Below are positions 1 to 8,684 of a stretch of 57,736 nt of DNA, in pieces. This DNA is from Olavius algarvensis Delta 4 endosymbiont (GTDB taxonomy: Bacteria; Desulfobacterota; Desulfobacteria; Desulfobacterales; CAJINA01). The stretch covers positions 1-57,736 of the forward strand of contig CAJINA010000101.1 in NCBI GenBank assembly GCA_905176665.1. The letters run 5' to 3'. The position numbers and the translations under genes are program-made. The first letter of the stretch is position 1, and each line of letters begins with the position of its first letter. Under the pieces are notes generated by a model that had not been told where the DNA came from, searched no databases, and worked only from the letters and a program-made list of their open reading frames with translations.

Positions 1-99
1 CCCGCAGGGTCGCGTCTTATGGGCGTTTTCTTTTGGTTACTTTTCTTGTACGCACAAGAAAAGTGACAAGGTGATACAGAATAATAACAAACTGTTACA
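1..99. repeat. Left copy of 99-bp terminal inverted repeat
   Basis: These 99 bases are the exact reverse complement of 57638..57736; the two flanks then diverge after a few bases, sharing only CTCACC. Inside lies a short hairpin with arms ACTTTTCTTG and CAAGAAAAGT (about 39-63). A diverged partial copy of the inner part (TGACAAG.TGATACA.AATA) sits at 49163-49198. Being at both ends of the window it may be a dispersed genomic repeat where the assembly stopped, rather than the end of a mobile element. Confidence 0.85.
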
Positions 100-299
100 A
101 GGATCTCACCGTAAACGTAGAAAAATCACTTCTCCCCGGATCGATGAAACCTACCCGGATCCTACATCAAAGGTGGCGGGTTTAGGCCGGATCTAATTGT
201 AGGGCGGACCAAAATCCATTTCTGAGATGGCTTCTAAGTACCATATATGGGAGTTAAGGATATTCCCACATACCACATATGGTAGTATTTTGATTTGCC

Positions 300-794
300 T
301 TAGGTCTGAGGGTCGACCCGGACGGCAATCACCTCGGCGGTGACACAGACCTTCCCTTCCGCTTTCACGATGCATTCCGCCCGGGCTTTGCGGCCGTTTA
401 GGGCGGTTACCCGGGCGATCAATTCCAATTCCGCCTCCAACGGGGTCGGTTGCTTGAATGTCACATTCAGGTTGGCGGTCACATAGATAATCACGGGATC
501 CGTGCCGGGCGCCCTGTTTTCGGCTTGATAGGCAGCAGCCACCACCGTGCCCACACTGTGACAATCCACCAGGCTGGCCAGGAGCCCGCCATACGTCGTA
601 CCGGGATAAGCGGCATGATGGGGAGCCGGCCGAAAGCGGGTCACGCCCTTTTCCCCATCCCAGTATGTTTTCACATGCAGTCCGTGCGGGTTATTCCAGC
701 CACAGCCATAGCACACAGCCAGCTCGGCCGGGGTGTATTCCTGGATGGCTTTCGATCCGTTTTGCAGTGTCCCCTCCTGGTAATGATGGATCAA
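300..794 (-). CDS. PaaI-family hotdog thioesterase
   Basis: A 164-residue single-domain protein of the PaaI/hotdog acyl-CoA thioesterase family, presumably cytosolic and hydrolysing a CoA thioester; the substrate cannot be told. Visible family signs are the N-terminal motif CYGCGWNNPHGLHVK (about residues 28-42), the GGLLASLVDCHS helix motif around 69-80 that holds the catalytic region in this fold, and the later strand pair typical of hotdog proteins. The length is normal. The only in-frame start near the expected N-terminus is a TTG with a poor ribosome site; an AGGAGGGG lies just inside, so the start is uncertain. It follows the diadenylate cyclase gene by 44 bases on the same strand and probably belongs to that transcript. 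Confidence 0.8.
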   Translation of the reverse strand: MIHHYQEGTLQNGSKAIQEYTPAELAVCYGCGWNNPHGLHVKTYWDGEKGVTRFRPAPHHAAYPGTTYGGLLASLVDCHSVGTVVAAAYQAENRAPGTDPVIIYVTANLNVTFKQPTPLEAELELIARVTALNGRKARAECIVKAEGKVCVTAEVIAVRVDPQT

Positions 795-838
795 ACACGT
801 GCTCGTGATACTATCCGGCAGCGCGGCGACATTTCCGG

Positions 839-2290
839 TTAACCGTCGGTCTTTTTCTCCGCGGTGCGTTTTTCTATACGGTAGTGCAGTTCCACCTTTT
901 GTTTGGCACCGGGAAGCAGTTTCAAGGACGCCTGGCTCATAACCAGGTTGACCTTCTGGCTTCCCGAGCCGGCAATGCCGTCCAATGATACTTTCTCGGT
1001 GTAAAGGGTCACGAGTTCTTTTAAATTCCGCTGTCCGCCGGACACTTTTGCGGTATCCGGTATGACCGTCACCTGGGTCAGCACCAGATCATCGGCCAGG
1101 TGGCCGGCCCAATCGACCTGAATAGGCAATTCTTTCTGCCCGATTGCATCCAGGGAGACCTCGATGGCACGCGGATCCGCCTCCTTGAGAAAAACACCGG
1201 GCGGCAAAGAGACGTTTTCCCGGGTAATCGTGTATGTATTGCGGCCGGCAACGGCATTTTCAAGATTGAGTTTGACATGCACCTGGTCCGGCCGGGTTGC
1301 CCGTATCAGGGAACCACTGCCGCTAAGTTTCAGGTTGACCATGTTGACCGACGTCTCCAGAATCTCCATCCGGGGTGCCCGTTTGGTAAACTCAACCGGT
1401 ATCTCCATGGTCATGATGCTTTCAAAACCCCGTGAAAAGCTGAACCACACCACGGTTACAAACAATACCGATACCAGGGCCGCTACCATGGTGTGCATGC
1501 GGGCCTCAGATTGTTCGGTGCCGGCCTTGGGCAGGACGCCCAGGTGCCGCTCAAGCAGTCCGCTCAGGACAAAACAATCCCTGATGTCGGTCATCTTGCC
1601 ATCCTGGGCCACACTAATATCACCGCGCTCTTCCGAAACAACGATCACCAGGGCATCGGACACTTCCGCCAGGCCCAGGGCCGCCCGATGCCGGGTGCCG
1701 TAATGGGACGGCAGATCCTCCTGTCGGGAGAGGGGCAGGATGGTCCCCATTTTGTACACCCGTCCCTGGCGGATAATCACCGCGCCATCATGAACCGAGC
1801 TTTCAGTCTTGAAGATACTGGTGATAATTTCCTTGGACACATCGCCATTCAGTACGACACCGCCCCGCACGACGTCATCCAGGTCTTCCTTGCCTGGAAA
1901 TACGATCAGTGCGCCGGTCTTGTGACGGGCCAGGCGAAAGACACTTTCGATGGTCACTTCGAGGGGGGTTTCCACTGCTTTATCGGGCACACTCCAGAAA
2001 ATGGCCCGCAGGTTTTTGGCCTGCAGGACATTGCGAATCTCATTGCGAAAAATGATGATGATGATCAGCGCAGCAACTGCGATAATATCCTGCATAATCC
2101 AACTGGTCACGATTAATCCGAGATACTGGGCAATCTCTTGAACACACCAGATAACCGCCAGACCGGCAATGACCCTGGAAACGTAGGTCCCCCGGAACAG
2201 GATGTAGAGCCGGAACAGGATATAGCTCAGCAGGGCGATGTCGAGCACGTCCTGCCAGCGCAATCCGGTCAAAAAGGAGTAACTATCCAT
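839..2290 (-). CDS. cdaA: Diadenylate cyclase CdaA fused to YbbR (CdaR-like) repeats
   Basis: Makes the second messenger c-di-AMP from two ATP at the cytoplasmic membrane. Three membrane helices (about 15-33, 38-60, 62-82) precede a DAC domain (about 100-255) with the catalytic DGA motif (168-170), RHR (200-202) and a SEE stretch (219-221), so the active site looks intact. A fourth membrane helix (about 266-285) leads into two YbbR-like repeats (about 295-380 and 385-470), which would lie outside the membrane. In Firmicutes the cyclase CdaA and its YbbR regulator CdaR are separate adjacent genes; here they are a single 483-residue chain. The start codon lies 4 bases after the stop of the DUF2914 gene, suggesting translational coupling. 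Function of the DAC part is confident; the regulatory role of the YbbR part is inferred. Confidence 0.9.
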   Translation of the reverse strand: MDSYSFLTGLRWQDVLDIALLSYILFRLYILFRGTYVSRVIAGLAVIWCVQEIAQYLGLIVTSWIMQDIIAVAALIIIIIFRNEIRNVLQAKNLRAIFWSVPDKAVETPLEVTIESVFRLARHKTGALIVFPGKEDLDDVVRGGVVLNGDVSKEIITSIFKTESSVHDGAVIIRQGRVYKMGTILPLSRQEDLPSHYGTRHRAALGLAEVSDALVIVVSEERGDISVAQDGKMTDIRDCFVLSGLLERHLGVLPKAGTEQSEARMHTMVAALVSVLFVTVVWFSFSRGFESIMTMEIPVEFTKRAPRMEILETSVNMVNLKLSGSGSLIRATRPDQVHVKLNLENAVAGRNTYTITRENVSLPPGVFLKEADPRAIEVSLDAIGQKELPIQVDWAGHLADDLVLTQVTVIPDTAKVSGGQRNLKELVTLYTEKVSLDGIAGSGSQKVNLVMSQASLKLLPGAKQKVELHYRIEKRTAEKKTDG

Positions 2291-2294
2291 AGCG

Positions 2295-2723
2295 TCAATC
2301 CGTGATACTGAATCGCAAGACCTTTAAAATATTGCCATCTTTATCGGTTATCTCAACGCGCCAGGGTCCCCGGTCGGCCTCGCGCAGCTGAATGCTGGTA
2401 TAGGTCGCCCAGCGGGGCGGCTTGAGGTATAGCCTTTTGCGGGTCGTCAGCCGATCCTTGAAATACCAGCGATGGTAAATATACGTTTTTTCCGGAACCG
2501 GATCAAAATTGGAATAACAACTTACTTTACCGATATTTATCGAAAAAACTACCGCCGGTGTCTTAGGGGCGTAGGACTCGATGCCCTCGCACATCACGGC
2601 TTCGGTAAGGGTCAGGGCACCGGGCTTATTGGGGGAAGCCGCCGGCTTGTCGGCCGCCGGGGCAGCAGCGGGCCAAAGGAGGGCCGTCACTATAAAGAGG
2701 ATCGCTGTCGTTTTTCTACGCAT
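2295..2723 (-). CDS. Exported DUF2914 protein
   Basis: A 142-residue secreted or periplasmic protein. It starts with a clear signal peptide (MRRKTTAILFIVTALLWP, then AAAPAAD cleavage-like) and ends in a DUF2914 domain with the pattern YHRWYFKDR, then GPWRVEITDKDGNILK, probably a beta-sandwich. No catalytic residues are evident. A longer reading from a TTG at 2759 exists but has no ribosome site and would put 12 residues before the signal peptide, so the ATG at 2723 is preferred. It is immediately upstream of and almost touching the CdaA-YbbR gene, so the two are probably co-expressed; a partnership between DUF2914 and the extracytoplasmic YbbR repeats is possible but not shown. Confidence 0.75.
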   Translation of the reverse strand: MRRKTTAILFIVTALLWPAAAPAADKPAASPNKPGALTLTEAVMCEGIESYAPKTPAVVFSINIGKVSCYSNFDPVPEKTYIYHRWYFKDRLTTRKRLYLKPPRWATYTSIQLREADRGPWRVEITDKDGNILKVLRFSITD

Positions 2724-3009
2724 AAACACTAACTTACCTGATAAATTTGATTTTTCCAAGCAAAAAGGGTTGAGTTTTCGCCAATCGGACCGATATTATA
2801 TGTAAAGGCTTCGCGAGTGAGCGTGCATCTTTTTTATCGAGCGATCTCCAAATATAATATACTGAAAATTAAAAGATGAGATCGGCTTCGAGATCAAACA
2901 ACGCCACCCCGGGAAGCCCTTTTTTTGGGCCCTTCCGGACCCACGGCCGACCTACCGTCACCTCCCGGGCAGAATTCATTGTAAACCCGCCGGCCTCCGC
3001 TACCAAAAC

Positions 3010-3038
3010 TTGACTTTTCCCGTTTCAATACATATACT
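3010..3038 (+). promoter_or_regulatory. Sigma-70-type promoter
   Basis: TTGACT (3010-3015), 17-base spacer, TATACT (3033-3038): five of six matches to the consensus in each box with optimal spacing. It points at the gene starting at 3160, leaving a leader of about 115 bases. The perfect palindrome ACCATATGGT at 3051-3060 lies just after the expected start site and could be an operator. Confidence 0.6.
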
Positions 3039-3159
3039 TACACAAAAATAACCATATGGTATGAACCGGTTGTAACAACGCTCCAACGCCGCCTGGCTCC
3101 CGGTCTCCCACCTGGTTGTTTAGATTTTCCTTTGCCATATACCGACGGAAGGACAAAAA

Positions 3160-3591
3160 ATGAAACAGAAGTATACCATTGGCAGAAGCGAGGACAACAG
3201 CAGTATCACCATCACGGAATACAGTGAAGTCGACAAGGACATCTATGCCCAGTTGTGTGCAGAAACCTTTGCAATTGCAGATCTGCCGGACGCCCTGCAG
3301 GACAATCCCGCAGCCCTCATTGAGACCTTTCGCACCCGGAATTTGTTTCCGCCACGCGATTATGCCCTGCGGATTGCGCAGTCCCTGGCTCAGCTTCTCG
3401 CTGATGAATCCCAGGGAATTGTTGAAGTAAAAATCGACGACAAGGCCGAAATTGCCGAAAGGCGGTTAGCCGCCGAAAAACTGGCCGAAGAAGCCATGGA
3501 AGATGTCCTCGAGGATGACGAACTGGATACCATTCTCGAAACCGATACAGCCACCACCACCCTTTCCAAAGCCAAAGCCAAAAAGAAATAA
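3160..3591 (+). CDS. Small acidic protein of unknown function
   Basis: A 143-residue protein that I do not recognise. It has no signal peptide or membrane helix. The first 85 residues look globular; about 90-125 are strongly acidic and helix-prone with many Ala/Glu residues, and the end is a basic tail rich in Lys (SKAKAKKK). The ATG is preceded by GGAAGG at a normal distance and by a well-formed promoter. Its stop is followed directly by a REP-like repeat unit. No function is proposed. Confidence 0.7.
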   Translation: MKQKYTIGRSEDNSSITITEYSEVDKDIYAQLCAETFAIADLPDALQDNPAALIETFRTRNLFPPRDYALRIAQSLAQLLADESQGIVEVKIDDKAEIAERRLAAEKLAEEAMEDVLEDDELDTILETDTATTTLSKAKAKKK

Positions 3592-3900
3592 AGAACCCTG
3601 AACCTGAGGGTCAGCCTCTGGGTTGCCCCTGAGAGATGCGTGCTACCAAAGCACGCTGTTCAGGCGCGGCCGGATTCAGGGCATCAGGCCGAAGACTGAA
3701 GGCTGAAGAAAAACCCTAAAACCAATCTGACCGAAGTGATTAACTGGAAACAAAATCTGCTACAGAACAGGTAAGTCTTCATTTATATGGCTCTTTTAGC
3801 GCTGTCACCTTCAGTCTTCAGCCTTCAGACTAAACACCTGGTATCCGCTCCCCCGGCATAGCTAGTTAACTCTGACCCGGCCCTGAGGACCGGGTTTTTC
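3592..3900 (+). repeat. REP-like dispersed element, copy 1
   Basis: Begins with AAGAACCCTG at the stop of the preceding gene and ends with the hairpin ACCCGG..CCGGGT followed by TTTTT. It contains the inverted pair GACTGAAGGCTGAAG (about 3702-3716) and CTTCAGCCTTCAG (about 3815-3830). Copies sharing the same outer parts lie at 6438-6760 and 26480-26760, with remnants near 38740 and 49515. The middle of this copy differs from the other two. The terminal hairpin could act as a terminator. Confidence 0.75.
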
Positions 3901-3928
3901 AAGTACAGGACAACGTCTGCCCGCTCAT

Positions 3929-3957
3929 CCCCCTGCCCACAGCAGGGGGATTTTTTT
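3929..3957 (+). terminator. Rho-independent terminator
   Basis: Stem CCCCCTGC / GCAGGGGG with a five-base loop followed by seven T. It reads in the plus direction, between the small acidic protein gene and degV. Confidence 0.75.
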
Positions 3958-4057
3958 GTTTACTGGGCAATCTGCCCAACCCACCCGCTGCCCGCATCCA
4001 ATTTGCCCCGTTAATCCAGGTGAATACAACCTAATAATGACGTAAACGTTAAGTTTA

Positions 4058-4086
4058 TTGACAATCCTTCGGCCTTCGGCTATAAA
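4058..4086 (+). promoter_or_regulatory. Sigma-70 promoter of the DegV gene
   Basis: TTGACA (4058-4063), 17-base spacer, TATAAA (4081-4086): near-consensus. It gives a leader of about 118 bases before the degV ATG. The spacer holds a small CCTTCGGCCTTCGG repeat. Confidence 0.7.
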
Positions 4087-4210
4087 CCCGCGTCGAGATA
4101 ACAGTTTGATATAATGGGTTATATTCACCCAATAAATGCGATTCAGACTCGCGTAAAGGATCACAGAGGTAACCGATAGTATTGATAAAAAAGATTAGGG
4201 GGAGCAAGAG

Positions 4211-5074
4211 ATGGCAGAAAAAATAGGATTCGTATGTGACAGTACTGCTGATTTCCCAGCCGGACTGGCCAAAAAGCTTCGTATTCACACCTTGCCGGTG
4301 CATATCCTGGTCGGTGAACAGGACCACCTGCACGGTGTTTCGATCAGCAACACCGATGTAATCAAAAAAATGCAGAAAAACAAAGCGGTATCCACCAAGC
4401 CGTTTTATCCGTTCGAATGTGCCGATTATTATGAGCGGCTTTTGGGGAAATACGACAAGATCGTATCCTTCCACCTTTCGACCGAGTTATCCGGCTGCTA
4501 TAAGAGTGCCGTCAACGCCCACAATCTATTATTCAGTGATGATGCGGAGCGTATCAAAATCCTCGATCTGGGCAGCGTTTCGGTCAGCCTGGGACTGGTG
4601 GTGAAAAAGGCCGTTGAGTTACTCCGGCAGGATGGCAACCTGGCGACCATCGAACAGCGTCTGGCGCCCTATAAGAAAAATACGTTCATGGGGTTTACGG
4701 TGGACAACCTGAAATGGCTCAAAAAAGGGGGCCGGGTCAGCGCTTTTTCCGCGTTTGTCGGCGGGATGCTGGATATCAAACCCATCATCAATCTCGACAA
4801 CTCCAAACTGGTCCCCATTGAAAAACACCGGGGCAAAAAACCGGCCCTGAAACGACTGGTGACCATGGCCGAAGAAAAATACCGGCAGCTCAAAGGCAAC
4901 TGCAGCATCTGGCTGGCCTACGCGGGCAACCTGGATGAGGCCCTGCGAACCAGAGAAAAATTGGCTGAGCGCCTGGGCCGCAAAGCCGAAGAGATGCAGT
5001 TGGCCGAAGTCGGAGCAACCATCTCGGTCCATGCCGGGCCGGGGAGTGTGTGTATCGCGATGTCCCCCAACTAG
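4211..5074 (+). CDS. DegV family fatty-acid-binding protein
   Basis: A 287-residue cytosolic DegV (EDD-fold) protein, of normal length. Family proteins bind a fatty acid and some (FakB) present it to a fatty acid kinase. Visible signs are the opening strand IGFVCDSTADFP, the HLSTELSGCYKSA motif (about 96-108) that lines the ligand pocket, GFTVDNLKWLKKGGRVS (about 161-177) and the DIKPII segment that follows. The start ATG is preceded by AGGGGGAG. No fakA-like kinase gene is near, so its role here is open. The stop codon TAG (5072-5074) shares its G with the end of a repeat element that begins CTAGTGTCCG. Confidence 0.88.
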   Translation: MAEKIGFVCDSTADFPAGLAKKLRIHTLPVHILVGEQDHLHGVSISNTDVIKKMQKNKAVSTKPFYPFECADYYERLLGKYDKIVSFHLSTELSGCYKSAVNAHNLLFSDDAERIKILDLGSVSVSLGLVVKKAVELLRQDGNLATIEQRLAPYKKNTFMGFTVDNLKWLKKGGRVSAFSAFVGGMLDIKPIINLDNSKLVPIEKHRGKKPALKRLVTMAEEKYRQLKGNCSIWLAYAGNLDEALRTREKLAERLGRKAEEMQLAEVGATISVHAGPGSVCIAMSPN

Positions 5075-5403
5075 TGTCCGTCCACAGGTGGCATCTTTTG
5101 GCCCGGAGCCGCGTTTTCGCTCTTGTGAGGTAATGGCGGAGCCAGTCACGCCCTTTCGACGTAGCGTCTGCTACGCCTCCGGTCTCAAAAGCGCTCAGGC
5201 CTTGCTCCGAACCAAAATCTACCACCTGTGAACGGACACTTGTGAAATTTGGCGGCATCTTTTGGCCCGGAGCCGCGTTTTCGCTCTTGTGAGGTAATGG
5301 CGAAGCCAGTCACGCTCTTTCGACGTAGCATCTGCTACGCCTCCGGTCTCAAAAGCGCTCAGGCCTTGCTCCGAACCAAAATCTACCACCTGTGAACGGA
5401 CAC
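5074..5403. repeat. 166-bp MITE-like element and a tandem second copy
   Basis: Unit 1 (5074-5239) is bounded by GTGTCCGTCCACAGGTGG and CCACCTGTGAACGGACAC, an 18-base terminal inverted repeat with one mismatch. Unit 2 (5240-5403) repeats the interior and right end almost exactly but its left end reads TTGTGAAATTTGGCGG. The interior has no coding sense (short frames only). The left end overlaps the degV stop codon. Confidence 0.8.
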
Positions 5404-5633
5404 GGACTAAGAGTGCTTGCCCCTGCTCCCAGGCGGCGCGTTACCCACCGCGGCCGGGAGCCGTTTCCCGCATCCAGGCTTTCCTTACCGCCCCCGCCTC
5501 TTTTTTTAATCTTGCCAACAACACCCTATTTGATAAGCTGTAAAATGTATTTTTTAGCGGGCTCGCGGCCCGTACCAAGACACGCGCGTGCATCTTCGCG
5601 CAACCATCCTTTCATATGCCGCAAGGAGGACAC
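5404..5633. other. Intergenic stretch, leader of the phosphatase gene
   Basis: A GC-rich part followed by a T-run and an AT-rich part. A weak promoter may lie around 5510-5545 (TTGCCA and AT-rich sequence downstream) but I cannot define both boxes. Nothing else is seen. Confidence 0.3.
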
Positions 5634-6437
5634 ATGGGAAAAACCAGTCATCAGGCCATAGATGAATTAACCGGGTTCGCCACGGACGCCCTGGTAACCC
5701 TGGGCAAAGAATCCCTGAACTACTATGGCAAGGGGCGGGACGCCGTAAAATTCGATGAAAACCTGGTTACTGAAGCGGAGCTGCACCTGGTGAACGCTTT
5801 CGAGAAACTGTTGAAGAGCCGCTTTCCCGACCATGGATTGTTTGAAAAGAGCGCCCTGGCCGATGACTATTCGCACGACGGCAAACGCTACCTGTGGATC
5901 TTCGATCCTATCGACGGCGTAGACAATTTCCAGTCGGGCATCCCTGTCTGGGGGATATCGGTCGCCCTGCTGGAAAACTTCTGGCCGGTATTCGGCGCCT
6001 TTCACATGCCGGCCACCGGAGATCTTTTTCATGCCCGGGCCGACGGCAAGGCCTACCGCGGCAATGACCCGATCTCCATTCCGTCTCGGAACTCGGTGGA
6101 TGATGAAAGCATCCTGCTGACCTATTCCCGCTTTCACCAGAACTATGATTCGAAATTCCCCGGCAAGATCCGCGACCTGGGCTGTACGTCCGCCCATATC
6201 TGTTATGTGGCCACCGGCCGCGCCGACGCGGCCCTGATTGCCAATGAGTCTTACCAGGACCTGGCGGCCGCCCGCATCATCATCGAGGCGGCCGGGGGTA
6301 AAATCTGCATGCTGGATGGCTGCACCTTCTTTCTAAATGAATATCTCGATGGACGCCGCATCGATGATCATTTGCTGGTGGTGGCGCCTGACAACTTTGA
6401 TAGCGTGCGGCAGTGCCTCACACTCCAGCAAGAATAG
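5634..6437 (+). CDS. Inositol monophosphatase family enzyme
   Basis: A 267-residue Mg2+-dependent sugar-phosphate or nucleotide phosphatase of the inositol monophosphatase / archaeal FBPase / CysQ superfamily. Metal-site motifs are visible: WIFDPIDGVDNFQSGIP (about 90-106) and, near the C-terminus, DLAAARIIIEAAGG, which carries the second conserved Asp. The expected Glu of the first motif is less clear (LFEKSALADDYS). Which substrate is used cannot be told. The ATG at 5634 is chosen over an upstream in-frame ATG at 5616 because AAGGAGG sits 6 bases before it. The stop is followed within 6 bases by a REP-like element. Confidence 0.85.
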   Translation: MGKTSHQAIDELTGFATDALVTLGKESLNYYGKGRDAVKFDENLVTEAELHLVNAFEKLLKSRFPDHGLFEKSALADDYSHDGKRYLWIFDPIDGVDNFQSGIPVWGISVALLENFWPVFGAFHMPATGDLFHARADGKAYRGNDPISIPSRNSVDDESILLTYSRFHQNYDSKFPGKIRDLGCTSAHICYVATGRADAALIANESYQDLAAARIIIEAAGGKICMLDGCTFFLNEYLDGRRIDDHLLVVAPDNFDSVRQCLTLQQE

Positions 6438-6760
6438 TAAAGAATCCTGGCTCGGAGGGCCTGGGTTTGGATTACCCCTGGAAGAAGTCCCTCTGCTTTA
6501 GCTTGGCCGGATTCAGGACATCAGGCCGAAGACTGAAGGCTGAAGGAAAATCTCAGAATCTAGTTTTTAGCAATTAGCGATCCGTCTTTGCATTTCAGCT
6601 AAAAGCTAATGGCTAATAGCTAATAGCACTCCACCCATGATTTCCAATCGTGGAGAGGCACTACCTTCAGTCTTCAGCCTTCAGACTAAACACCTGGCAT
6701 CCGTTACCCCGACATAGCCAATTATCTTTGACCAAGCCCTGAGGACCAGGTTTGTAAAGA
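6438..6760 (+). repeat. REP-like dispersed element, copy 2
   Basis: Starts AAGAATCCTGG and ends GACCAAGCCCTGAGGACCAGG. The inverted pair GACTGAAGGCTGAAG / CTTCAGCCTTCAG brackets a roughly 110-base AT-rich core with repeated GCTAAT units. The core is shared with copy 3 (26480-26760) and absent from copy 1. The region holds no gene. Confidence 0.8.
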
Positions 6761-6819
6761 CTGAATCAACCACGTGGACCTGCAGCTTTCACCTTTCACT
6801 GTAAGGGGGCGTTGCACCA

Positions 6820-8151
6820 ATGGACAAACAAAAGAAGACCGTCTGGGGCTGGGCCCTGTATGACTGGGGGAATTCGGCGTTTGCAACCACCGTCATGGCC
6901 GGATTTTTCCCGGTATTCTTCAAGCAGTTCTGGAGTGTGGGCACAGACGTCAATGAAAGCACCGCCATGCTGGGCTTCGCCAACTCGGCCGCCAGTCTCC
7001 TGGTTGCCTTGATGGCCCCGGTGCTGGGCGCCATTGCCGACCGGGGATCAGCCAAGAAGAAATTTTTGACCTTTTTCGCCTACCTGGGCGTCCTCATGAC
7101 CGGCGGGCTTTTCTTCGTCGGCCAGGGCCAGTGGCAATGGGCCGTCTTTCTATACGTCATGGGCGTTATCGGCTTTTCCGGCGGCAATATCTTCTATGAC
7201 TCGCTGCTGCCCAGGGTGGCCGGCGAGAAGAAACTGGACTCCGTATCCAGCTTCGGGTTCGCTCTGGGATACCTGGGCGGCGGTCTCCTGTTCCTGGTCA
7301 ACGTGCTGATGACCCTGATGCCGTCCAAATTCGGCCTGCCCGATGCCGCGGCAGCGGTCCGGTTCTCGTTTCTATCGGTTGCCCTGTGGTGGGGCCTGTT
7401 CACGCTCTTTACCCTGTTCTGGGTGCCGGAGCCAGTGGGGACAGGCAAAGAAAAGGGCCCGAACGTAATTGCCGAGGGCCTGCGGCGGTTCATCCGGACC
7501 CTGGGGCAGCTGCGCCAGATGAAAACCGTGCTGCTTTTCCTGATTGCCTACTGGTTCTACATCGACGGGGTCGACACCATTATCCGCATGGCAGTGGATT
7601 ATGGGATGAGTCTGGGGTTTGCCTCCAACGACCTGATTGTTGCCCTCCTGATCGTTCAGTTCGTTGGTTTTCCGTTCGCTTTGCTTTTTGGGTGGCTGGG
7701 ACAAACCTGGGGCGTAAAAAAGTCCATTTACCTCACCCTTGTCATCTATATCGGGGTGACCCTGTATGCCACCTTTCTCTCCCGCAAGATCGAATTCTAC
7801 CTGCTGGCGGTGGCTATTGCCACGGTCCAAGGAGGCGTGCAGGCCCTCAGCCGCAGCTGGTATGCCCGCATGATCCCGGAAAAACGGGCGGCCGAATTCT
7901 ACGGTTTTTACAACATGCTCGGAAAATTTGCCGCTATTATCGGCCCGGCCCTGATGGGGATCGTGGGCCTGACCGCCCGCAGGATCCTGATGCCCGCTTC
8001 GCCGACCGAAGTGCAGATGCAGGCAGTGGGCCAACTGGCTACCCGCTGGAGCATGGCCTCGGTGGTGGTGCTGTTCGTTATCGGGATGATACTGCTTTAC
8101 TTCGTCGATGAAGAAAAAGGTAAAAAGGAAGCGGCCGAATTACCGGTTTAA
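6820..8151 (+). CDS. MFS transporter, UMF1 (Atg22-like) family
   Basis: A 443-residue inner-membrane protein with about 12 hydrophobic helices. The opening WGWALYDWGNSAFATTV is the signature of the UMF1 / vacuole-effluxer (Atg22-like) branch of the major facilitator superfamily, and the loop GAIADRGSAKKKF matches the MFS loop 2-3 motif. Members export or import small solutes such as amino acids; the substrate is unknown here. The ATG has AAGGGGG at a suitable distance. It stands alone between a REP element and the next small gene, which has its own promoter. Confidence 0.87.
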   Translation: MDKQKKTVWGWALYDWGNSAFATTVMAGFFPVFFKQFWSVGTDVNESTAMLGFANSAASLLVALMAPVLGAIADRGSAKKKFLTFFAYLGVLMTGGLFFVGQGQWQWAVFLYVMGVIGFSGGNIFYDSLLPRVAGEKKLDSVSSFGFALGYLGGGLLFLVNVLMTLMPSKFGLPDAAAAVRFSFLSVALWWGLFTLFTLFWVPEPVGTGKEKGPNVIAEGLRRFIRTLGQLRQMKTVLLFLIAYWFYIDGVDTIIRMAVDYGMSLGFASNDLIVALLIVQFVGFPFALLFGWLGQTWGVKKSIYLTLVIYIGVTLYATFLSRKIEFYLLAVAIATVQGGVQALSRSWYARMIPEKRAAEFYGFYNMLGKFAAIIGPALMGIVGLTARRILMPASPTEVQMQAVGQLATRWSMASVVVLFVIGMILLYFVDEEKGKKEAAELPV

Positions 8152-8176
8152 AGACGTAGCCACCCAGTGATATCGT

Positions 8177-8206
8177 CTGACCAAACTTAACATAAATCTA
8201 TATAAT
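8177..8206 (+). promoter_or_regulatory. Probable sigma-70 promoter
   Basis: CTGACC (8177-8182, four of six matches), 18-base spacer, perfect TATAAT (8201-8206). It lies 20 bases before the ATG of the zinc-ribbon protein gene. Confidence 0.45.
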
Positions 8207-8226
8207 TTGAATCCAGGAGGTAACGC

Positions 8227-8553
8227 ATGCGAATCGAGCTCAGTAAAACCATGGTGGACTTCACGCCCGAAACCGATAATGAAAAGACCATGCTGGAAGC
8301 GCTCTGGCGGTTGATGGTCGACTGTGTGCGCTTCAACCAGAAGCTGGTTCCAGTTGGTGAGTATGTCCCGGCCAAGAATGAAAAAGCCAGTTTCGCCCTG
8401 GAAGGTGAAAAGGGCGACGACGAATACCCGGTGGTATACGTAGATAAAGATTGCACGTGCTACTGTCAGACCTGCAACAAGTACATCAACCTCAAGGCCG
8501 GCGACCGGATCCCGCCGTGCTGTGGCAAGTTGATGGAACTGCTCGATGATTAA
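8227..8553 (+). CDS. Small protein with C-terminal Cys-rich zinc-ribbon-like domain
   Basis: 108 residues, no signal peptide. The N-terminal 70 residues are acidic and unfamiliar. The C-terminus has CTCYCQTCNKY followed by PPCCGKLME, a C-x-C-x2-C plus CC arrangement that would bind Zn or Fe. The spacing and the CCGxxM ending recall desulforedoxin-type knuckles, but I would not call it that. AGGAGGT lies 6 bases before the ATG. It is convergent with the next gene. Confidence 0.7.
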   Translation: MRIELSKTMVDFTPETDNEKTMLEALWRLMVDCVRFNQKLVPVGEYVPAKNEKASFALEGEKGDDEYPVVYVDKDCTCYCQTCNKYINLKAGDRIPPCCGKLMELLDD

Positions 8554-8684
8554 ACGGTAGTTTCGAACCTTTACAGTGGATGGCAGGCCGGTCCGACACG
8601 AGGGCCGGTCGCTGGCGCGGCGGCTACACGCTGAAACCTGGCCGTGGTGGTAATTCTCTTCGTTCTCGGTTCCGCGCTTGGGGA

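Noticed and set aside
2908..2936. GGAAGCCC TTTTTTT GGGCCCTTCC as a terminator
   Set aside because: The T-run is in the loop, not after the stem, so it does not fit a rho-independent terminator.
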